Below are positions 6,190 through 10,617 of a DNA stretch of 10,617 nt, piece by piece (positions within the stretch are counted from its first letter, which is position 1; each line of letters opens with the position of its first letter). The translations under genes and the position numbers were made by a program. Source of the stretch: Bacillota bacterium (GTDB lineage: Bacteria; Bacillota; Clostridia; Lachnospirales; Lachnospiraceae); the NCBI GenBank assembly GCA_023414985.1, contig JAEZLY010000017.1, positions 1-10,617 of the forward strand, read 5' to 3'. The notes beneath the pieces were generated by a model that was not told where the DNA came from, did no database searches, and worked only from the letters and a program-made list of their open reading frames with translations.

Positions 6190-8088
6190 ATGATTGAGAA
6201 AATGAGATTTCTCAGTATTACCGGTCCGAAAGAAGACTTTGACCGAGTAGTAAATAAATATCTGACAAAATATGATATTCATTTGGAGAATGCTCTGACT
6301 GAGCTAAGTACCTCCTATAACCTAAAGCCTTTTGTCGAGAATAATCCTTATAAGGAACTAATTGCGAAATCAGAAGATTTGGTGAAGAAGTTGGAACCGG
6401 GTGAGCAGCTTGCGGGCGAACTGATGTCCGCAGATGAGGCGACCAATGTAATCAATGCCGCTTACGATACGCTCTCGGATTTGAATGAGCGTAAGCGCGA
6501 ATTAAAGACCCAAAGGCATGAATGTAATGAGCTATTGCTTCAGATTGAACATTTCAGGCACCTGGACTACGATATTCATAAAATCATGAACCTAAAGTTC
6601 ATTAAATATCGTTTCGGCAAGGTTCCTCATGAGTTTTATACCCGTTTTTCCAAATATGTGTATGAGAACCTGACCACTGTATTCTATGAATGCGAACGTG
6701 ACAGGGACTATGTATGGGGAATCTATTTTGTCCCTGCAAATGAAGCGGTTAAAATCGATGCCATCTATGCTTCCATGCATTTTGAACGTGTGAAGCTTCC
6801 GGACGCTTATGAAGGTACACCGGAAGAATCCTTCAACTCCATTATGGCAAAGATTAATGAAATCAATACCGAGCTAAATGAAATCTATGCGGAAATCAAA
6901 GAACGACTGAACAGTATTTCCGATAAGCTCCTTTTAGCACATCATACCGTCTCCGTACTATCCACGAATTTTGATGTCCGCAAGCTTGCCGCCTGTACCA
7001 GGGATAAGGGCAAGAATGAAGTATTCTATATTATCTGCGGATGGATCACGGAAAAGGATTCCACTTCTCTCTTAAAGGATGCAGAAAAGGATTCGCTGGT
7101 TTATGTTGTGATTGATGACGGACAGTCCGATGACGATAAAAAGCCTCCGACGAAACTCAAGAATTTTAAGCTCTTCAAGCCGTTCGAGATGTTTATCAAG
7201 ATGTATGGTTTACCGGCCTATAATGAAATAGATCCTACTTCCTTTGTGGCCATCACCTATTCCATCATCTTCGGTATCATGTTCGGTGATGTTGGTCAGG
7301 GCTTGTGCCTGGTAGTCGGCGGGCTACTGATCTATAAATTTGCCAAGATGAGCCTGGCAGCAATCATCTCACTTGCCGGTGTATTTTCAACCGTATTCGG
7401 TGTCCTTTACGGAAGTGTGTTTGGCTTTGAGGATTGGATTAAACCCATATGGTTATCACCCAGAGAAAATGTTATGACCATGCTGATTACGGCAGTCGGC
7501 TTCGGAGTGTTCCTGATCATCGTTTCCATGCTGATTAATATCGTGAACGGTATTAAGGCCAGGGAATGGGGACGTGTCCTGTTTGACACCAACGGTGTTG
7601 CCGGCTTGGTATTCTACGGGATGCTGATTGCCTGTGTTCTTTTAGTATTCACAGGACATGCATTACCGGCAATCATCTTTTTTGTTTTATTCTTTCTCCT
7701 GCCATTGGTACTGATCTTCTTCCGCGAGCCTTTGACCCATATTCTCGAACGAAGGAAGCAGATCATGCCGGAACATAAAGGGATGTTTTTCGTCGAATCA
7801 GCCTTCGAGCTGTTCGAGGTATTGCTCAGCTATCTGACCAATACCATCTCCTTTCTCCGTATCGGTGCCTTCGCTCTGAGCCATGCGGCTATGATGGGCG
7901 TCGTCATGATTATGGCCGGTGCGGAAAAACCGAATATTATTGTAATTGTAATAGGTAACATCATCGTAGCCGGCATGGAAGGTCTTGTCGTCGGCATTCA
8001 GGTTCTTCGTCTGGAGTATTACGAGATGTTCAGCCGCTTCTACAAGGGAACAGGGAAAGAATTCAAACCATATAAAGGAAGCAAATAA
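6190..8088 (+). CDS. atpI: V-type ATPase subunit I (a subunit, membrane stator)
   Basis: Membrane stator of the second V-ATPase, 632 residues. Residues 1-345 form the cytoplasmic arm with coiled-coil parts (around 85-120 and 215-250). The membrane domain begins at DPTSFVAITYSIIFGIMFGD (from 348), a block also present in the left subunit I as PTFIMALFYYFLFGIMLADV. The conserved half-channel arginines are R557 in NTISFLRIGAFALSHAA and R607 in GIQVLRLEYYEMFSRF, 50 residues apart against 57 in the left protein. The end motif FSRFYKGTGKEFKPYKG is typical. ATG 6190 is preceded by GGAGGTG (6176-6182). It is followed by a 69-nt gap with two small hairpins before K. Together with R557/R607 the E124 of the downstream K would form the ion path. 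The two I proteins share the fold but are clearly separate lineages. Confidence 0.96.
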   Translation: MIEKMRFLSITGPKEDFDRVVNKYLTKYDIHLENALTELSTSYNLKPFVENNPYKELIAKSEDLVKKLEPGEQLAGELMSADEATNVINAAYDTLSDLNERKRELKTQRHECNELLLQIEHFRHLDYDIHKIMNLKFIKYRFGKVPHEFYTRFSKYVYENLTTVFYECERDRDYVWGIYFVPANEAVKIDAIYASMHFERVKLPDAYEGTPEESFNSIMAKINEINTELNEIYAEIKERLNSISDKLLLAHHTVSVLSTNFDVRKLAACTRDKGKNEVFYIICGWITEKDSTSLLKDAEKDSLVYVVIDDGQSDDDKKPPTKLKNFKLFKPFEMFIKMYGLPAYNEIDPTSFVAITYSIIFGIMFGDVGQGLCLVVGGLLIYKFAKMSLAAIISLAGVFSTVFGVLYGSVFGFEDWIKPIWLSPRENVMTMLITAVGFGVFLIIVSMLINIVNGIKAREWGRVLFDTNGVAGLVFYGMLIACVLLVFTGHALPAIIFFVLFFLLPLVLIFFREPLTHILERRKQIMPEHKGMFFVESAFELFEVLLSYLTNTISFLRIGAFALSHAAMMGVVMIMAGAEKPNIIVIVIGNIIVAGMEGLVVGIQVLRLEYYEMFSRFYKGTGKEFKPYKGSK

Positions 8089-8121
8089 TTCCGTAAAAAC
8101 GGAATACAGTTTATTTAAACT
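8088..8121 (+). promoter_or_regulatory. Two small stem-loops between subunits I and K
   Basis: ATTCCGT-AAAA-ACGGAAT (8088-8105) is a perfect 7-bp stem starting at the last base of the atpI stop codon. AGTTTA-TT-TAAACT (8108-8121) is a 6-bp inverted repeat directly after. Neither has a following T tract, so they are not terminators. A structured spacer just before the c-subunit gene would fit mRNA processing or stability control that raises K output, since many copies of K are needed per enzyme. This role is inferred. Confidence 0.4.
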
Positions 8122-8157
8122 AAACATGAACTTCAACCAATAAGGAGGAAAATTATT

Positions 8158-8580
8158 ATGGCAACTAAAATCGTTCTTGTAATCGCATTATTACTTAGCA
8201 TCGTTATTCCTTTCGGAGCATTTTTAGCAAGTAAAAGAACCAAAGGTGGCTTTAAGGCTTCCATCGGCTTCAATGTATTCTTATTCTTCAGCATCCTGAT
8301 CCTTGCAAATATCATGATGTTCTCCGGACACACAGCATTTGCTGCTTCCACAGCAACTGCCGCAACCAGTACTGACAGCTGGAAATTTATCGCTGCTGCT
8401 CTTTCTACCGGTTTATCCTGTATCGGCGGTGGTATTGCCGTTGCAAGCGCAGCATCCGCAGCATTGGGTGCAATCAGCGAGGACTCTTCTATCATGGGTA
8501 AATCCTTAATTTTCGTAGCTTTGGCAGAAGGTATTGCGCTCTACGGCCTGATCGTATCCTTCACTATTTTAGGTCAGTAA
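8158..8580 (+). CDS. atpK: V-type ATPase subunit K (c-ring proteolipid), lacks the Na+-binding Gln
   Basis: Rotor-ring subunit of the second V-ATPase, 140 residues. The C-terminal half (about 76-138) is a normal c hairpin: small-residue helix GGGIAVASAASAALG, polar loop ISEDSSIMGK, and a helix with LIFVALAEGIALYG carrying the ion-binding E124. Against E. hirae NtpK this half aligns without gaps from Q110 to E139, and the Gln position is V95. The only Gln in the whole protein is the last residue. The N-terminal half is two hydrophobic segments (about 5-24 and 36-55) around a basic loop KRTKGGFK (26-33), with no carboxylate and none of the LLPGTQG motif, followed by A60-F61-A62 and an Ala/Thr/Ser linker. 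It is either a degenerate first hairpin or a cleavable leader. ATG 8158 follows AAGGAGG (8142-8148). H+ use is inferred from the missing ligands; family is secure. Confidence 0.92.
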   Translation: MATKIVLVIALLLSIVIPFGAFLASKRTKGGFKASIGFNVFLFFSILILANIMMFSGHTAFAASTATAATSTDSWKFIAAALSTGLSCIGGGIAVASAASAALGAISEDSSIMGKSLIFVALAEGIALYGLIVSFTILGQ

Positions 8581-8592
8581 TCAATCAGATTT

Positions 8593-8598
8593 GGAGGG
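8593..8598 (+). promoter_or_regulatory. Ribosome binding site fixing the subunit F start
   Basis: GGAGGG, 7 nt before ATG 8606. The frame also has a TTG at 8591, but that codon overlaps the front of this site and has no site of its own, so the ATG is preferred. Confidence 0.75.
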
Positions 8599-8605
8599 AT
8601 ACTGT

Positions 8606-8914
8606 ATGCGTATGTATCTTATCAGCGATAATATTGATACTTATACCGGCATGAAGCTGGCCGGTGTAAGCGGCGTTGTGGTTCATACCAAGCCGGAATT
8701 GAAGGATGAACTGGATAAAGTGCTTGCCGATAAGACGATAGGCATTATTCTTATTACTGAGAAGCTGAGTAATGAGTTCCCCGAGATCATCAATGATGTA
8801 AAACTGAACAAACGAATTCCATTGATCGTGGAGATTCCGGATCGACATGGAACAGGTCGTAAGCCCAACTTTATCACTGACTATGTCAATTCGGCAATAG
8901 GACTTAAATTGTAA
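8606..8914 (+). CDS. atpF: V-type ATPase subunit F (central shaft)
   Basis: Small soluble subunit of the central rotor shaft that binds subunit D and can modulate ATP hydrolysis; 102 residues, the normal size (about 100-110). The fold pattern of alternating strands and helices is visible: MRMYLISDNIDTYTGMKLAG at the start, then KTIGIILITEKLSNEFPEII and RIPLIVEIPDRHG, which is the typical F-subunit block of a hydrophobic strand, IT-E, and a late PLIVEIP strand. There is no membrane segment. The start is ATG 8606 with GGAGGG at 8593-8598. It lies 25 nt after K and 21 nt before E, so it is surely cotranscribed with them. In E. hirae nomenclature this subunit is NtpG. Its place before E differs from the E. 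hirae order, where E comes directly after K. Confidence 0.92.
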   Translation: MRMYLISDNIDTYTGMKLAGVSGVVVHTKPELKDELDKVLADKTIGIILITEKLSNEFPEIINDVKLNKRIPLIVEIPDRHGTGRKPNFITDYVNSAIGLKL

Positions 8915-8935
8915 TCTCCGGAAAGGAAGGTCAAT

Positions 8936-9502
8936 ATGACTCTTGATGAAAAATTAGACCATTTTTACTCCTCGGTAATTGACAGTGCAACCAAGCAGAA
9001 TATCGAGATCGTTGAAGAATATAAGAAAACACTGCAAAAGAATTATGAAGAACGCAAGGATGCTGCTCTCCGCAAGGCTGAAGCAAATTACCGTATGGCA
9101 TCCGACAACATCATCCGGGAAAGAAACCGAAGGCTGTCTGCGGAAGCAATGGAAATCAGACGTAAGGTTTTGGAAAAGACAGCTGAGATCTCTGACCGTG
9201 TTTTCGAAGAAGTGAAACAAAAAATTACTGATTTTATGAAAACACCAGAGTATGACGAATTGTTATGTACCCAGATAAAAAGTGCCGCCGGCTTTGCAAA
9301 GGGGGATGTGATTACCGTATATATCAATCCTTCAGATGAACAGAAAAAGAAAATTCTAGAAGAAAAAACAGGCGTTTCCCTTACGGTTAGCGACCGTGAT
9401 TTCATCGGCGGTACCCGTGCTGTTATTCCTTCCCGCAGTATTCTGATTGATAATTCGTTTTTAACAAAATTGGAAGAAGCAAAGAGTTCCTTCACTCTTT
9501 AG
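8936..9502 (+). CDS. atpE: V-type ATPase subunit E (peripheral stalk)
   Basis: Peripheral stalk subunit that pairs with the small H/G coiled coil and clamps the catalytic head; 188 residues, the usual size. Residues 1-95 are one long charged helix (KNYEERKDAALRKAEANYRM is typical) and residues 100-188 form the globular C-terminal domain with the family end pattern TVSDRDFIGGTRAVIPSRSI, IDNSFLTKLEEAKSS. The FIGG turn followed by a strand and the IDNS-F--KLEE helix are strong E-subunit marks. There is no membrane segment. ATG 8936 follows AAGGAAGG (8923-8930). It lies 21 nt after F and 25 nt before A. Confidence 0.94.
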   Translation: MTLDEKLDHFYSSVIDSATKQNIEIVEEYKKTLQKNYEERKDAALRKAEANYRMASDNIIRERNRRLSAEAMEIRRKVLEKTAEISDRVFEEVKQKITDFMKTPEYDELLCTQIKSAAGFAKGDVITVYINPSDEQKKKILEEKTGVSLTVSDRDFIGGTRAVIPSRSILIDNSFLTKLEEAKSSFTL

Positions 9503-9527
9503 ACTATGAAAGGGAGAGTTCGACCTT

Positions 9528-10617
9528 ATGAATTTAACAGCTAAAATATTTGGTATTAACGGACCAATCGTATATGTCGGCGAAAATAAAGCCTTCAAAA
9601 TGGGTGAGATGGTACTTGTCGGAAAGGATAAGCTTGTAGGTGAGGTCATCGGTCTGACCACCGGAAAGACAACAATTCAGGTGTACGAGGAAACCTCAGG
9701 ACTGCGTCCCGGAGATGAAGTATATGGAACCGGCGCTGCTATCTCCGTTACTCTCGCACCCGGTATCATCAGCAACATCTTCGACGGTATCGAGCGACCG
9801 CTGCAGGAAATCGCCGCAAAATCAGGTATGTTCATCTCCAGAGGTGTCAGCGTCGAATCCCTTGATACGACGAAGCTTTGGGATGTTCATGTCACCTTAA
9901 AGCCCGGTGACAAAGTGTACGGTGGTACGATTATAGCCGAGGTTCCCGAGACGCGTGCTATCGTTCATAAATCCATGGTACCTCCCGATGTCCAAGGTAC
10001 TGTAACAAAGGTTGTTCCGGACGGTAAATATACCATCAATGATACCATTGTAACAATTGTTGATAATAAAGGGCAGGAAAAAAATCTGACTCTGACTCAG
10101 AAGTGGCCGATCCGTGTTCCGAGACCGACCGCTAAGCGTTACCCTTCCGATCGCCCTCTTGTAACAGGACAGAGAATTCTTGATACACTCTTCCCAATCT
10201 CCAAGGGCGGCACTGCTGCTATCCCCGGCGGTTTCGGTACAGGTAAGACTATGACCCAGCATCAGCTGGCAAAATGGTGCGATGCCGATATCATCGTATA
10301 TATCGGCTGCGGTGAGCGTGGTAACGAGATGACCGAGGTTCTTGAGGACTTTACGAAGCTGGTAGATCCCAAGAGCGGAAATCCGCTACTGGATCGTACT
10401 ACTTTGATAGCAAACACCTCCAATATGCCGGTTGCAGCCCGTGAAGCAAGTATTTATACCGGTATCACTCTGGCGGAATATTATCGTGATATGGGTTATC
10501 ATGTTGCCATCATGGCAGACTCCACCTCCCGTTGGGCAGAGGCACTCCGTGAATTATCCGGTCGTCTCGAGGAAATGCCCGCCGAGGAAGGTTTCCCGGC
10601 TTATCTGGCTTCCAGAC
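9528..10617 (+). CDS. atpA: V-type ATPase catalytic subunit A, partial (C-terminus off window)
   Basis: Catalytic nucleotide-binding subunit; three A alternate with three B in the head and couple ATP hydrolysis or synthesis to shaft rotation. The first 363 codons are present out of about 590 expected. Residues 1-70 are the N-terminal barrel (IFGINGPIVYV onwards), about 110-185 the bulge domain special to V-type A subunits, then the nucleotide-binding domain. Walker A is GGFGTGKT at 234-241 with catalytic-site K240. GCGERGNEMTEVLEDF carries the expected catalytic Glu E263, and IANTSNMPVAAREASIYTGI and ADSTSRWAEALRELSGRLEE are near-invariant. The P-loop has Thr (T238) where many relatives have Ser and the eukaryotic enzyme has Cys. 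ATG 9528 follows AAGGGAGAG; an ATG at 9506 is out of frame. B and D should follow beyond the edge. Confidence 0.97.
   Translation, partial: MNLTAKIFGINGPIVYVGENKAFKMGEMVLVGKDKLVGEVIGLTTGKTTIQVYEETSGLRPGDEVYGTGAAISVTLAPGIISNIFDGIERPLQEIAAKSGMFISRGVSVESLDTTKLWDVHVTLKPGDKVYGGTIIAEVPETRAIVHKSMVPPDVQGTVTKVVPDGKYTINDTIVTIVDNKGQEKNLTLTQKWPIRVPRPTAKRYPSDRPLVTGQRILDTLFPISKGGTAAIPGGFGTGKTMTQHQLAKWCDADIIVYIGCGERGNEMTEVLEDFTKLVDPKSGNPLLDRTTLIANTSNMPVAAREASIYTGITLAEYYRDMGYHVAIMADSTSRWAEALRELSGRLEEMPAEEGFPAYLASR

Noticed and set aside
10227..10250. P-loop variant GGFGTGKT in subunit A as a sign of altered function
   Set aside because: It still fits GxxGxGKT with the catalytic Lys, and Thr for Ser is a mild change; it is noted in the gene entry only.
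9897..10262. Minus-strand 121-codon frame inside atpA
   Set aside because: It is a shadow of the highly conserved catalytic subunit A, with no start signals of its own.

Overview
The window reads as chromosomal DNA from a low-GC Gram-positive anaerobe, most likely a clostridium and plausibly Lachnospiraceae. The reasons are moderate-to-low GC, strong AGGAGG-type ribosome binding sites before nearly every gene, a sigma-A type TTGAAT-17-TATAAT promoter, and two bacterial V-type (V/A-type) ATPases. The exact taxon is inference from style, not from a database match.

Layout. Positions 1-2800 (minus strand) hold the first three genes of one V-ATPase operon, read leftwards off the window: a small coiled-coil stalk subunit (H/G type), membrane subunit I (the a subunit) and the rotor subunit K (c subunit, cut by the window edge). 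Positions 2947-3125 hold a 71-bp imperfect palindrome lying inside a doubtful 60-codon reading frame. Positions 3219-4238 (minus) encode a LacI-family regulator. Positions 4239-4646 are an AT-rich divergent control region carrying three near-identical copies of a 14-nt LacI-operator-like motif. Positions 4647-10617 (plus) hold a second V-ATPase operon in the order H/G, C, I, K, F, E, A, with A cut by the right edge; B and D are expected beyond.

How the genes work together. In the right operon A (with the unseen B) would form the catalytic head. F and C belong to the central shaft, E and H form the peripheral stalk, and I plus the K ring form the ion-conducting membrane motor. The left operon encodes a separate enzyme with its own motor genes. 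The two differ in gene order (left H-I-K, as in the Enterococcus hirae ntp Na+ pump; right H-C-I-K-F-E-A) and in rotor chemistry. Left K keeps the Thr-Gln and second-helix Gln that bind Na+ in E. hirae NtpK. Right K has Val at the Gln position and no Gln in any membrane helix, but keeps the ion-carrying Glu (E124). The best reading is one Na+-type and one H+-type rotary ATPase side by side, with a LacI-family protein encoded between them that may control at least the right operon. Pieces of this (V-ATPase operons, LacI regulators) are well known. The paired arrangement and its possible regulation are the parts worth a second look. I saw no wholly unknown system, no tRNA or rRNA, no CRISPR array and no insertion sequence.
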